Of a DNA stretch of 64,000 nt, positions 39,661-53,593 are shown piece after piece. The notes beneath the pieces are model-generated. The model searched no databases. It was given only the letters and a program-made list of their open reading frames with translations, and was not told the DNA's origin. Location of the stretch: positions 310,001 to 374,000 of the forward strand of contig CP150563.1 in NCBI GenBank assembly GCA_049487715.1, given 5' to 3'. Made by a program: the position numbers and the translations under genes. Each line of letters begins with the position of its first letter. Position 1 is the first letter of the stretch. Origin of the DNA: Pycnococcus provasolii. Lineage: Eukaryota; Chlorophyta; Pseudoscourfieldiophyceae; Pseudoscourfieldiales.

Positions 39661-42600
39661 ATGGCGGACACGGAAGCGCCGAGCGTGGTGGGAGCGGAGC
39701 CAGCCGCGGAGCCAGCCGCGGAGGCCCCGGCGGCGGCGGAAACTGGCGAAGCCTCTTTAGAAACGACAGAGGCGCCCGCGCCAGCAGCCGAAGGGGAAGA
39801 GGGCGGCGGCGCGGCCGGCGACGCCGCGACGGCGACAGGGGACGCTGCACCAACAAACCTCTCGGAAGACGCGGAGCCGGACGCCGCCGCGAAGGCTGCG
39901 GAAGACGACTCCGCGTCGGCCGCGGACGCCGCGTGCGTCGTGTGGGTGCGAAGCCGATTCGAACTGCTTGCACCCGCCGATGCGGAAGATGCGGAGGCGT
40001 GGCTGACGTCGCTCTGGAACGACGAGTCGGACGCAACCGTCAGCGAGTTCCTGCAGAGCGTTACGTGCCGGGCAATCTTCGCGTACGTGCTCGAGGGAAC
40101 TCTGCACCTCACAGCCGCCCCGCCCGCGGACCTGCCCAGCAGCACCGCGTGCATGTACTGCGCGCGCGATCCGGCCAAGTTCATCACCGTGAAGAATATC
40201 GAACGCGTCGTCACGTGCGGAAAGTTCTTCGGAAGCCCGCAGGACAGCCTGCTGCGGCTCATGTCCAACGTGTACGTGCCAAGCGTCGTGCAAAACAAGT
40301 CGTGGCCCGATAGCGTCAAAAAGGACTTCAGCGGCCAGCTGCACAAGTTCATGGCGCAGCTCACTGAGAGCGCAAACCTGAGCCTGCGAGGCCAGACGGT
40401 GCTCTACGTGCCCGCGGAGCCGCTCGGCGAGCCGCGCGAGGTGGCGAAGGAGAAGGATCTCGTGCAGCGCCTCGAGAGCACGCTCATCCACTGGACGAGG
40501 CAGATCAAGGAGGTGGTGGGAACGCAGGACAACAGCGAGCAGCTCGAGGAGGATCCTGGTCCGCTCAGCGAGATTGAGTTCTGGCGCAACCGCTCGGTGG
40601 ACCTCAGCGGAATTCGAGCGCAGCTCTCGCTTCCCGACGTGGCTGCCATCACCGCGGTACTCGAGCACGCGAAGAGCTCGTACCTGCCGACGTTCCGGTC
40701 GCTGTCCGGCGCCATCCAGCGCGAGGCGGCGGCGGCGGAGGACAATCTCAAGTTCCTCATGCTGCTCGAGGAGCCGTGCATCAAGCTGTCCAAGGCGGAG
40801 CCGAAGGACATCCCGCCCATCTTTCCCAGCCTGCTGCACCGCATTCGCATGATATGGAACTACAGCGGATTCTACAACACCGACACGCGACTCATCAGCC
40901 TGCTTCGCAAGGTGTCGAACGAGATCATCAACCGATGCCGCGCTCACATCAGCCTCCCGGACATCTTCGAGGGCGACGTCGAGTCGTGCATGGAGGTTCT
41001 GCGCGAGTCCATTCTAGCCGGCGAGGCGTGGAAGGCTGCGTACAATCGCACGGCGGACGCCATCACGAACGCAAACGAGGCTGCGTGGGAGTTCGACCGC
41101 ACTGGCTCCATCTTTGCGAACATCGACGCATTCGTTCAACGATGCCGCGACCTGCAGGAGGTGTGCGAGGCGCAGATCCAATTCCAGCCGAAGCGCGAGC
41201 TGCCCTGCTTCGGCGGAACGCGTGGGCCGGAACTGACGAAGAGCCTTGCAGACATCCAGACGCAGTTTGGGCGCCTCGCTCACACGCTGCGCACGCTCAA
41301 CTACTCGGTGCTGGACGTCAAGGCTACGAGGTGGCACGACGACTACAACACCTTTAAGTCTGGTGTCCGAGACTTGGAGGTGATGCTCGTCAACCAAATC
41401 ATCCTTGCTTTCGAGATTTGCGGGGGCCTGCGCCCGCGCGTAGAGCTGCTCGAAGCGTTCAACAGCCTGGCCAAGCGCGAGCAAATCAAGCGCTGCGTGG
41501 AGAAGAAGACGGCGGAGACGTACCAGGCCTTCTTTGCCGAGCTCACGACGGTGAAGAAGCACTTCGACTACTATCGTCGCTCGCCTCCGCTGAATCGCAA
41601 GTCGATGCTCCCGCGCTACTCCGGCGCAGCGGTGTGGGCGGATGGCCTAAAGCGCCGCCTTGTTGGCCCGTACGAGGTTCTCGAGCGTGCGAGCAAGCTG
41701 CTTCCCGACACTCCGGAGTCGGCTGACCTGGCGCACGCTCACGCGCTGGCGGTTGAATCCATCAACGCGTACATCCAGTCGCAGCACGCGGAATGGGTGG
41801 CAACCATTGATCCGAACTATCCCAAAAAGCTCGAGAATTCGCTGATGACGCAGACGGAATCGGAACGCGGAAGTCTGCTCATGAATTTCGATAAATCGCT
41901 TCTCAGCCTGTTTCAGGAGACTCTTTACTGGGAGCGCCTGCACATGGAGATCCCCCTCGTGGCCATGGAGATTGCCGCTTCGCGCGAGCGCTTCCGCGTC
42001 CTTCGCGAGAACGTGATGCTCGTCGTTCGCGACTACAACCGCATCCTGTCTTACCTGAACGAAAGCGAGCGCCAGCTATTTGCGGACCGTATCAACTACC
42101 TTGACCGCCGAATCGCGCCGGGAATTCACCGCCTCAACTGGACGAGCCAGAAGCACCACCTTGACTTCTTCCTCCGCGAGGCGAAGAAGTATTGCCGCGA
42201 GGTGGAGACAACCGTGCTCGAGTACAAGGCTGCGAACGATAAGATTGCGAAAGCGTGCAAGGAGATCTCTGAGACGCTGCTCGTGTCGATCGAGCGCAAG
42301 CGCGTCTACGGCGAGGGTGAGTTCGAGAAGCGGCAGTCGGAGATTCGCGAGGCTGCGCGCGCGAAGTTCGAGCGACTTCACCAGGATGTACGACAGCAGA
42401 TGGATCGCACTTACGAGACGTTCCGTGGCGACAGCGAGGACGTGCAGCAGGAGTGGATCAAGTACACGCGCGCCGTGGACAAGAAGATGGAGGATGCGCT
42501 GCGTCAGACTGTCAAGAAGAGCCTGCAGGAGCTTAGCAGGGCTCTAAACGGCGACGCGAAGACGGAGGTGGTGCCGGTGTTCAACGTCACTGTGATTCTG

Positions 42601-45600
42601 GACAATGCCAGCAATCGCGTGGAGCTTCGCCCGTCCGTGAAGGAGCTGTTTGACATGGTGCACAGCACGTCGCGCGACCTCATCACGTGCATACAGGTGG
42701 TACCTCGCCTTGCGGAGAGCCGCGGAACGCGTGCGCAGGAGGGCAGCGCCGCGGCGGCGGCGGCGGCAAAGGAGTCGGAGGAGCTTCCCAGCTTTTACCA
42801 GACAGTGTCGAGCGACGAGGACACGACGCTCAAGACGATCGTCGCCATCACCGCAGGCGTTTCGGGCATCGTGGATAAGGTGCAGCAGTTCCTAGGCTAC
42901 TACGAGAAGAAGTTCAAGCACGTCTGGGAGGCTGACAAGGAGGCGTACATTCGCCGCTACGAGAAGGCGCGCAAGCCGCTCTCCGCGTTTTCCTCGGACA
43001 TTTCCAAGTACAAGGACATTGCCGAGGACGTGGTGGCCGAGGACTCGTCGACGAACATGCGCTTCCTGCGAATCGACGTCAGCCCGCTGAAGCAGAGCCT
43101 CGTCGCGCACTGCGAGGGGTGGGTCACGCGCTTCACGGGGCTGCTCAACTCGATGGCAAAGACGGAGCTTATGGAGCTGCACGACCAATTTTCGAGTTCG
43201 ACGCGCACGCTTGCGGTACCTGTTTCGAGCCTCGACATGCTCGCGGACCAGGTGAACCTGCAGGTGAAGCTGACGCACGAGCTGGACAGCGTCGAAGCTC
43301 GATTCCAGCCTCTGCACGACAAGTACAAGACGCTCGAGCGTTTCGAGGCTGGGGTGACGGACGAGGAAAATGCGCTGCTCGAGTCTCTCGAGTCGAAGTG
43401 GGAAGACTACAAGAGCATGCTTCTGGCTGCGGAGGAGACCCTCGCGACGGCCAAGGAGGGATTCCGCGAGCGCGTGGCGAAGATGTCGGATGCCTTCACG
43501 CGCGAGGTTGCGGAGACGCGCGAGACGTTTCAGACCGTGGCCCCATTCACGAACGAGGGATTCGACGTCGAGTCTGCCAAGGCGTTTATCGCCAAGGAGA
43601 AGGAAGCGTTGGCGGCGCGACGAAAGAGCGGCGCGGACATCAAGAAGGGCATGGACATCTTCGCCATGGCACAGCCGCCGTACAAGGAGATGAGCGACAC
43701 GGACAAGGAGCTCGATCTCATGGAAAATCTGTGGGGCATTGTGGCCGAGTGGGAGGGAAACTACAACAGCTGGAAAGGCGGCCTGTTCCGCGAGATTCTG
43801 GTGGAGGGCATGGAGACCACCGCGGTGACGATCTCGAAGAAGATTGTCAAGATTGGACGCGACATCCGCGCGTGGCCTGCGTGGGCTTGGATCAAGGACG
43901 TCGTCGACTCTTTCAAGAAAACGATGCCTCTGATCGTGGACTTGAGGTAAGTCTACCTCTAACCATCCATAGCGGATATACAAACAATTCACTAACACCC
44001 TAACACCCTAAATAAAACAGAAACGAGGCTCTGCGCGAACGCCACTGGGAGCAGCTCATGGATGCCGTGGGCGAGCGCTTCGACCCGGCAGGAGACGACT
44101 TCACGCTCAATCGCGTCGTCGAGCTTCGTCTCGCCGACCACGCGGAGCTCATCATGGACCTCGCGACGAACGCGACCAAGGAGCTCGCGATCGAGCTCAG
44201 CCTGAAGGCGATTGGCGAGCTGTGGGAGGGCACCCCGGAGCAGGATCCGCTGCGCCTTGACATGCAGCCATTCAAGGAGTTTAAGGAGGGTTCCACGAAG
44301 CACATGATTTATCGTCTGCGCAGCACGGAGGATGTCAACGCCGCGCTCGAGGACAACGTCGTAACGCTCAGCACGATGAAGGCTTCGAAGTACTTCATGG
44401 TATTCGAGGAAATCATCCTGAAGCGAGAGCAGCAGCTCTCGCTCGTCGGCGAGGTGGTGGAGATCACGCTCAACGTGCAGAAGGCTTGGTCTTATTTGGA
44501 GAACATCTTCATCGGCAGCGAGGACATCCGAAGGCAGCTGCCCGGCGAGTCGCGCATGTTCGACGGAGTGCACATGTCGTACATCAAGAAGATGGCGTTC
44601 ATGGCGAACGTTTCCAAGGCACTTCCAGCCTGCACGGCTCCTGGACTGCTGGAGGCGTTCCAGGACATGGAGATGAAACTCGAGAAGATTCAGAAGAGTC
44701 TCGATGCCTACCTCGAGTCGAAGCGTATGGCATTCCCGCGCTTCTACTTCCTTTCGAGCGACGACCTGCTGGAAATTCTCGGCCAGGCGAAGGACCCGCA
44801 GATGGTGCAGCAGCACCTTAAAAAGTGCTTCGAGGGTGTGTCAAAGCTTGACATGCAGATGCCGGGACAGGACGGCAGGCGCCACTGCGAGAGCATTGGC
44901 ATGACGTCTCCCGACGGCGAGTACGTGCCGTTCAACACCCCCGCGCAGACCGAGGGACGCCCCGAGGAGTGGTTGAATCGCGTCGAGGCTGCGATGTACG
45001 CGGCAACGAAGAAGTACCTTCACCGCACGCTCGAGGAGCGCAAGAGCATGAAGGTGGAGCGCTGGGTTGGCGACTTCCTGGGTCAGACGGTCATCTCCGC
45101 CGGTCAGGTGATCTGGACGACCGAGTGCGAGAAGTCCCTCAGCGATCCTGACTTGGCGAAGAGTGCGCTGCGCCAGCTGAAGAAGAAGTGGGTGTCCTAC
45201 CTGAATCGCCTTGTTGGCATCACGCGCGGGAAGGTGTCCAAGATCATGCGCAAGAAGGTGGTGGCTCTCATCACCATCGAGGTGCACGCGCGCGACGTCA
45301 TCGAGAAGCTGGGCAAGTCGGGATGCTCGTCCACCGCGGACTTTGAGTGGTTGTCGCAGCTGCGATTCTACTGGGAGAACAACGACTGCATCGTTCGACA
45401 GGTGTTGTCTATTTTTACGTACGGCTACGAATATCAGGGCAACAACGGCCGTCTTGTTATGACGCCGCTGACCGATCGATGCTACATGACGCTGGGAGCC
45501 GCGCTCTTCACGCGCCGTGGAGGCAACCCTCTCGGGCCCGCCGGAACTGGCAAGACTGAGACTGTGAAGGATTTCGGCAAGGCGCTGGCGCGCTACGTCA

Positions 45601-48600
45601 TCGTCTTCAACTGCTCGGATGGTGTCGACTTCATGATGACAGCGAAGATGTTTTCGGGATTGGCACAGACTGGAGCTTGGGCCTGTCTCGACGAGTTCAA
45701 CCGAATTGAGGTGGAGGTGCTGTCCGTCGTCGCGTCGCAGATCAGCGTCGTCATGCTTGCGATCAAGGAGAACAGGTCTCACTTCGATTTCTATGGGCAG
45801 ACAATCAGGCTGATTCCCAGCTGTGGTATCTTCGTGACAATGAACCCAGGATACGCTGGTCGCTCGGAGTTGCCTGACAACCTAAAAGCAATCGTGCGAC
45901 CCGTCTCGATGATGGTTCCTGACTTCACGCTCATTTCTGAGATCATGCTTTTCGCCGAGGGGTTTTCGACAGCGAAAATTCTCAGCAAGAAGATGATTAG
46001 TATTATGGAGCTGTCTCAGCAGCAGCTCTCGAAGCAGGATCACTACGACTACGGTTTGCGATCGTTTGTCATTCCGATTGCGCGTGCCGCTGGCAACCTG
46101 AAGCGCGTTGAAGTTGACGCTTCAGAGGAGGTGATTATGTTCAGGACGATGATTGATCTCATCAAACCGAAGCTGGTGTACGCCGATCTTCCTCTCTTCA
46201 TGGCGCTTCTGGGCGACCTGTTCCCCGGCGTGGAACTCCCGCCCAACGACGGAGGCATTCTGCGCAAGATTTTGGAGGAGGAACTTGTCAACAACAATCT
46301 TCAGGTGGTGCACGAGTTTGTCATCAAGATGATCCAGATATTCGACTGCAAGGTTGCACGTCACGGAAACATGATTGTCGGGCGAACGGGCGCGGGAAAG
46401 AGCGAGGCTTGGAAGTGCCTGACTCGTGCCATGGCACGCCTCAAGGATATGATGCCGGAGGACGAAAATTACCAACGGGTTCACGTGTACCCCATCAACC
46501 CGCTCGCCCTTAGCAACGACGAGATGTACGGCTGCTTCAACTCCAACAACGAGTGGCAGGATGGCATCCTCGCTCGGGTGTTCCGTACCATCTGCCGCGA
46601 GGAGACGCCCGACCAGAAGTGGATTCTGTTCGATGGGCCGGTCGACACGCTCTGGATCGAGTCGATGAACACCACCCTCGACGATAACAAGCTTCTCACG
46701 CTTCTGTCCGGAGAGCGCATTGCCATGCCCCCGCAGGTTTCGCTGTTGTTCGAGGTGGAGGATCTGTCGCAGGCATCACCTGCCACGGTGTCGCGCGCGG
46801 GAATGGTGTACACGAACACCGAGGACCTCGGGCTGCAGCCGTTCCTCACGTCGTGGCTTGCCACGAAGGCGTCCGATGCCGTGCTCAAGGAGACGCTCGC
46901 GCGCATGGTCGAGAAGTACATCGAGCCCGTGACGGAGTACAAGCGCCTCAACTGCGCGGAGACGGTTCCGATCGATCCGCTCAATGGCGTGCGAACGTGC
47001 GTGCGCCTGTTCGACTCGCTGTGCAAAAAAGCGAACGGCGTGGAGGAGGGCACCGACACGTACGTTCCGATGATCGAACTGACGTTCCTCTTTTCGGTCA
47101 TCTGGTCGATCGGCGCGTCGCTGGACAACGACAGCCGCAAGAAGTTCGACCTGTGGATGCGCGAAATGGATTCTCGGTATCCAGCGCAGGACACCGTGTA
47201 CGACGTCTTCGTGCACCCCACGAAGAAGACGTGGGCGCCGTGGGACGAGAAGCTGAGCGCAAATTACAGGCCGGACGTCAACAACACGCCATTCTTCCAG
47301 CTCATGGTGCCCACGGTGGACAGCGTGAGAACGAAGTTTGTCCTGCTCAAGCTGCTTTCGGACCCCACGCTGAAAACTCACTGCCTCGTGACTGGCGAAG
47401 TTGGTGTGGGCAAAACGCTCATCATTCAGGACACGCTCGCCAGCCTGCCTGAGGGCAAGGGATCGTTCGTCGTGAACTTCAGCGCGCAGAGCTCGTCGAA
47501 TAGTCTGCAGGATGCCATCGAAGGACGACTGGAGAAGCGCACGAAAGGCGTGTTCGCGCCCACGGGAGGCAAGAAGCTTGTCGTGCACGTGGACGACTTC
47601 AACATGCCACAGCTCTCAGCCTTCGGCTTCCTGCCGCCGCTCGAGCTGCTGAAGCTTTGGATTGACAACGGCTTCTGGTACGATCGCATGAAGTGCGAGG
47701 TGAAGCAGGTGAAGGAGCTGCAAATTTTGGGCTCGATGGCCCCGCCCGGCGGAGGTCGTAATCCCTTCTCGATGCGAGTGCAGGCTGCATTCTCGCTCAT
47801 CAACGTCACCACGCCGAATGACAACCAGCTGAAGCGTATCTTCGGCACGCTGCTGGCTGCCAAGCTGTCGGACTTTGACGAGGAAATCAAGCCGCTGGCG
47901 GAGCCGATCACCGCCGCCTCCGTGATGGTGTACAAAACGATCGTGAGTGAGATGCTCCCCGTGCCTGGCAAGGAGATTTATCTCTTCAATACGCGCGACC
48001 TGTCGAAGGTCATTCAAGGCGTCATGCAGGCGACGAAGCAGTACTACGACTCGAAGGAGTCCATGCTGCAGCTGTGGTGCCACGAGAGCTTTCGCATCTA
48101 CGCCGACCGCATGTGGGACTTCAAGGACAAGGGCTGGGTGCAGAATCAGCTCGACTCCAAGCTCGACTCCGTGTTCACGCTTCGGTATGAGAATCTGTTT
48201 GAGAACAACAACAACGAGTGCCCTCCGTTTGTGAGCTTCATGCGGCAAGTCGACCACCCGCCGTACGAGGCAGTGACGGACATGCCAGCTCTCAAGGCGT
48301 TTCTCATGGAGAAGCTCGAGGACTACGCGCTCGAGCCTGGCAAGACGGCGATGGACCTCGTGCTTTTCAAAGACGCGCTGCTGCACTGCTGCCGACTGCA
48401 TCGCGTGCTCCAGCAGCCGAAGGGCAACTCGCTCCTCGTCGGTGTTGGTGGCTCTGGTCGAAAGAGTTTGGCAAAGCTCACCGCGTACGTCGCGGATTTG
48501 AAGTGCTTCATGGTTGAGATCACGAAGACGTACCGCCTGAACGAATTTCACGAGGATCTCAAGACGCTGTTCAGGCAGGCTGGTGTCGAGAACAAGCCAA

Positions 48601-51600
48601 GCGTATTTCTGTTCGACGACAGCCAGGTCGTTACCGAGGTGTTCTTGGAGGACATCAACAACATCCTCACGAGTGGCGAGGTGCCTAATCTGTTCACGAA
48701 GGACGAGGTTGGCGGCGTCTGCGAGGATGTACGCGCGGCGGCGAAGGCTGCGAATGCGGGAGAAACGCAGGATCAACTCTTCTCCTTCTTCCTCAAGCGC
48801 GTGGCTGCCAACCTGCACGTCGTGCTGTGTCTCTCCCCCGTGGGTGAAGCGTTCCGCGAGCGAACACGTATGTTCCCAGGATTGGTGAACTGCATGACCA
48901 TCGACTGGTTTACAGAGTGGCCGAACGACGCTCTGTTCGAGGTGGCGCAGAAGCAGCTGGAAGAGGAGAAGATCGACGCCGACGTGAAGGAGAACATCGC
49001 CAAGGTGATGGTCACGGCGCACAGCTCCGTGAGCGAGGCGGCGGCGGACATGGAGGAGAAGCTCAAACGCAAAACGTTCGTCACGCCGACCAACTATCTG
49101 GCATTCGTTCGTGGGTACCGCGGATTGCTCGAAGAGAAGAGAAAGGTAAGTCTACCACTAACCATCCATAGCGGATAAACAAACAATTTACTAACACCCT
49201 AACACACTAAATAAAACAGGAATTGGTGGACAAGAAGTTCAAGCTGAGTGGTGGCCTCGAGAAGCTCGATGAAACGGGTGTGCAGGTGCAGGAAATGCAG
49301 GTGGTGTGCGAGGAGAAGAAGGTGATTGTCGCGCAGGCGAAGGTGGACTGTGAAGCGCTGCTTGTTGAGATTGTTCAGGACAAGCGTGTGGCTGACGAGC
49401 AGGAAAAGCAAGTCAACGCCGAGGCTGCTAAAATTGCCAAGGAGGCGGGAGAGGCGGAGCTCATTGCGAAGGAGTGCCAGGAAGGTTTGGACAAGGCGAT
49501 GCCCGCACTGAATGCCGCCACCGAGGCTCTGAATGTGCTCACCAAGAAAGACGTCAGCGAGCTTAAGGCGTACTCGAAGCCGCCGCCGGCGGTCGAGCTC
49601 ACGTTATCCGCCGTTCTCACGACGCTCAAGCGCCCTCCCGGTTGGGACGAAGCGAAGAAGCAGATGGGAGATGCCAACTTCCTGATGAAATTGATTGAGT
49701 TCGACAAAGACACGCTGCAAGACGCACTTCTGAAGAAAATCAAGAAATTCACGGATAATCCCGATTTCCAGCCAGAGGCTGTCGGCAAGGTGTCCGGTGC
49801 GGCGAAGGGCATGTGCCTGTGGGTGCGTGCCATGGAGACGTACGGGCACGTCGCCAAGGAGGTGGCGCCCAAGCGCGAGAAGCTCAAGCAGGCTACGCAG
49901 GCTGTGGAGAAAAAGCAGAAGCAGCTGAAGCAGGCGCAGGCGCAGCTCGCCGAGGTGCTAGCGAAGGTGCAGGCGCTCAAGGACACGTACGACGAGTCCA
50001 CGAGCCAGAAGGAGAAATTGCAGACCGAGTCGGACGAGCTCGAGGCGAAGCTCATTCGAGCCGAAAAGCTCGTCAACGGTCTCGCCGGCGAGCGAACGCG
50101 GTGGGAGCAGAGCATCGTCTTGTTCGAGGAGGAGCTCGGCTACTTGCCGGGAGACGTTGTGGTTGCTGCCGCGTTCCTGAGCTACGCCGGCCCATTCCCC
50201 TCCGAGTACCGCAATGAGCTCGTCGGGCAGACGTGGCTGCCGCAGGTGAAGAAGCTCGCGATTCCCAGCTCTGCGGAGTTCTCGTTTAGCAACTTCCTCG
50301 CCAACCCGAGCGACGTGAGAGACTGGAACATTCAGGGCCTGCCCGCCGACGCGTTCTCGACGGAAAATGGCGTGATCGTTGCGCGATGCACGCGCTGGCC
50401 TCTCATGATCGATCCTCAGGGGCAGGCGAACAAGTGGATTCGCAACATGGAAGCTTCCAAGCAGGTGGACGTCGTGTCGCACGGCACGGGTGACATGATG
50501 CGACGCATGGAGAACGCTATCCAATTTGGCACGCCCGTGCTGCTGCAGGACGTGCTCGAGACGCTCGACCCGTCTCTGGAGCCTGTGCTTAGCAAGCAGC
50601 TCGTGAAGAAGGGTAACGCGTACATCATCAAGCTTGGTGACAAGGAGGTGGACTACGATCCCGCATTCAAGCTGTACATCACCACGAAGATGCAGAATCC
50701 AACGTACGAGCCAACCATCAGCACGAAGGTGACGATTACCAACTTCGCCGTCAAGGAGGATGGCCTCGAGGCTCAGCTGCTCAACACCGTCGTTCGCAAG
50801 GAGCGACCGGACCTTGACAAGCAGAAGAACGAGCTGGTGGTGAAGGTGGCGGCTGGAAAGCGCACGCAGGTTGAGCTCGAGGACCAGATCCTGTACATGC
50901 TCAGCACGGCGACGGGATCGCTGCTTGACAATGTCGAGCTTCTCAACGCGCTCGACCAGTCGAAGATCACGTTCGAGGAGGTGAACGAGTCGCTGAAGGT
51001 GGCTGAGGAGACGTCAATCATGATCGAAGAGGCGAGTAATGGATACCGACCAGTCAGCATTCGTGCCGCGGTGCTGTACTTCGTTCTCAACGACCTGGCG
51101 TCGATTGACCCGATGTACCAGTTCAGCTTGGACGCGTACAACGAGCTCATGCTTCTGTCCATCTCCAAGGCGCAGAAGAGCGAAAATCTGCAGGAGCGCA
51201 TCCGCTTCTTAAATGACTACCACACGTACGCGGTTTACAAGTACACCGCGCGCGGCCTCTTCGGGAGGCACAAGCTGCTGCTCTCGCTGCAGATTTGCGT
51301 GCGCATCCTGCAGAAGGCGAATCAGGTGAATCAAGACGAGTGGCAATTCTTCCTGCGCGGCGGCTCGGTGCTCGACAGGAGCACGCAGCAAAAGAATCCT
51401 GATCCTTCGTGGATCTCGGAAGAGGCGTGGGACAACATCACCGAGCTGGAGAACATCCCGCACTTCAAGGGTAAGTCTACCACTAACCACCAAAACACAC
51501 AAATAAAAAACAACAATCACTAACAACCTAAACACACTAAATAAAAATGTTCAGGTATCGTCGCGTCGTTCGAGGGAAACGTCGCGCAGTGGGAGAAGGA

Positions 51601-53593
51601 CTGGTATCGCCAAGGAGAGCCCGAGAGCGCCGAGCTTCCCGGCGAGTGGGAGTCGAAGTGCAACGAGCTGCAGCGCATGATCATCGTGCGTTGCCTGCGC
51701 GTGGACCGCGTCATGTTCGCCGCCACGAGCTACGTCGCCAACGCGCTCGGGCGCAAGTACGTTGAGCCGCCGGGACTGGACCTTGGCGAGACGCACGCCG
51801 ACAGCGTTCCCACGAGCCCGCTCATCTTCGTGCTGAGTCCTGGCGTTGACCCCACCACGGAGCTGAGGCGCCTCGCGGAGACGAAGGGTCTTGGCGACAA
51901 GTTCCACACCATCGCGCTTGGGCAGGGGCAGGCGCCGGTCGCCACGAAGCTCATCGAGGAAGGCCTGAAGGAGGGAACGTGGGTGTTCCTTGCGAATTGC
52001 CACCTCATGACGAGCTGGCTGCCTGCGCTTGACAAGATTATCGAGGCTTTCGAGAAGGCGGACCCTAACCCGAACTTCAGGTTATGGCTTTCGTCGAATC
52101 CGAGTCCGGACTTTCCCATCGCTATCCTTCAGCGTGGAATCAAGATGACCACGGAGCCGCCGAAGGGCCTTCGCGCCAACCTGCTTCGCCTGTACAACAC
52201 CGTCACGGAGGAAAGCTACGCTGAGTGCCGCACGCAGGCTAAATACAACAAGCTGCTGTTCTCGCTCACGTACTTCCACTCGACCATCCTCGAGCGACGC
52301 AAGTTCCGCAACCTTGGCCTGAACATCCCGTACGACTTTTCCGACACGGACTACGTGGTGTCCGACGACCTGCTGAAGGTTTACCTCGACGAGTACGAGG
52401 AGACGCCGTGGGACGCACTCAAGTACCTCATCTCGGAGGCGAACTACGGCGGCCGCGTGACGGACGAGATTGATCGACGCGTGCTTCGCTCGTACCTCGA
52501 CCAGTTCTACTGCGAGGACGCTCTGAGTATTCCCAACTACCCGCTGTCGTCGCTGTCGATCTACTACATCCCCGAGCCCGGTCCACTGCAGACGTACAAG
52601 GACTACATCATGACGCTCCCCACGAACGATTCGCCCGAAGCCTTCGGGCAGCACGGAAATGCCGAAATTGCATTCCAGATCGAAGACAGTAAAATTGTGC
52701 TCGAATCGCTCGTTTCGCTGCAGCCGCAGGATGCCTCGGGAGGCGATGGCGAGGGTGGTGCCGAGCAGATGGTGTATGACCTGTGTGAGGATCTGCTCAA
52801 CACAATCCCGAAGGCGTGGAACCTCGAGAACGTCATGAAAGCCAAGGCGGACGACCCTTCAGCACTGCACGTTGTGCTATTCCAGGAGGTGGAGAGGTAC
52901 AACGTTCTCCTTGATCGCATTCACGCGGACTGCAAGGCTGTGCAGCGCGGTATCAAGGGTCTCGTCGTGATGAGTGCCGAGCTCGATGCCATCTTCAACG
53001 CCTTTGACAAGGCTCGCGTCCCCGGGAAGTGGCTGAAAACGTACCCAACGCTCAAGCCGCTCGGCTCGTGGAGCCGCGATCTGCTGCTGCGCTGGACGGA
53101 GCTGAACACGTGGATCGAGCAGACGTACCCGCGCGTGTACTGGCTGAGCGGTTTCACGTACCCCACAGGTTTCCTGACCGCCGTCCTACAGACGACGGCA
53201 CGTAAGTCGGCAATCCCGATCGATACGCTGTCGTGGGACTTCTCGATCATCAATTTGGACGAGAAGGAGATAACGCAGCCGCCGCGCGACGGCGTTTACG
53301 TGCGTGGCACATTCCTCGAGGGTGCCGGCTGGGACTTCGAGAACGGCTGCCTGTGCGAGCCTGATCCCATGGAGCTCATCGTCACGATGCCGATCATCCA
53401 CTTCAAGCCTATCGAGAACAAGAAGAAGGTGGGACGTGGCATCTACCAGTGCCCGATGTACCTGTACCCGCTTCGCACGGGATCGCGCGAGCGTCCTTCA
53501 TTCATGGTGATGGTGGAGCTACGCAGCGGAAACGTCGACCCGGAGCACTGGATCTTGCGCGGCACGGCGCTCCTGCTGGCGCTCGCCATATAA
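39661..53593 (+). CDS. Axonemal dynein heavy chain, outer-arm type (alpha-like), four exons, 4,566 aa
   Basis: CDS is join(39661..43946, 44021..49145, 49220..51470, 51555..53593); the exons total 13,701 bases, an exact multiple of three, and every junction restores conserved dynein sequence (VDLR|NEALRERHW; EEKRK|ELVDKK; HFKG|IVASFEG). After an Ala/Glu-rich N-tail (about 1-90) the tail and linker follow to about 1900. P-loops: AAA1 GPAGTGKT (about 1934), AAA2 GRTGAGKS (about 2216), AAA3 GEVGVGKT (about 2554), AAA4 GVGGSGRKS (about 2903). The stalk coiled coil and microtubule-binding tip start in exon 3 (about 3140-3480), then AAA5, AAA6 and the C-terminal domain ending GTALLLALAI. The AAA1 segment KDFGKALARYVIVFNCSDGVD with ACLDEFNRIE fits my memory of the green-algal outer-arm alpha chain; subtype is uncertain. 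It drives flagellar outer-doublet sliding by ATP hydrolysis. Confidence 0.95.
43947..44020 (+). other. Dynein intron 1 (74 bp), introner-like
   Basis: GTAAGTCTACC donor; CACTAAC branch site at 43990-43996; acceptor AATAAAACAG. Nearly identical to dynein intron 2 (4 differences in 74). Confidence 0.93.
49146..49219 (+). other. Dynein intron 2 (74 bp), introner-like
   Basis: Same length and almost the same sequence as intron 1. The branch site is a perfect TACTAAC at 49189-49195; the acceptor is AATAAAACAG. Confidence 0.93.
51471..51554 (+). other. Dynein intron 3 (84 bp), diverged introner-like copy
   Basis: The first 19 bases are identical to intron 2 (GTAAGTCTACCACTAACCA). CACTAAC lies at 51518-51524, and the shared tail ACACTAAATAAAA is followed by a different final TGTTCAG; the middle is unrelated or rearranged. 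Confidence 0.9.
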
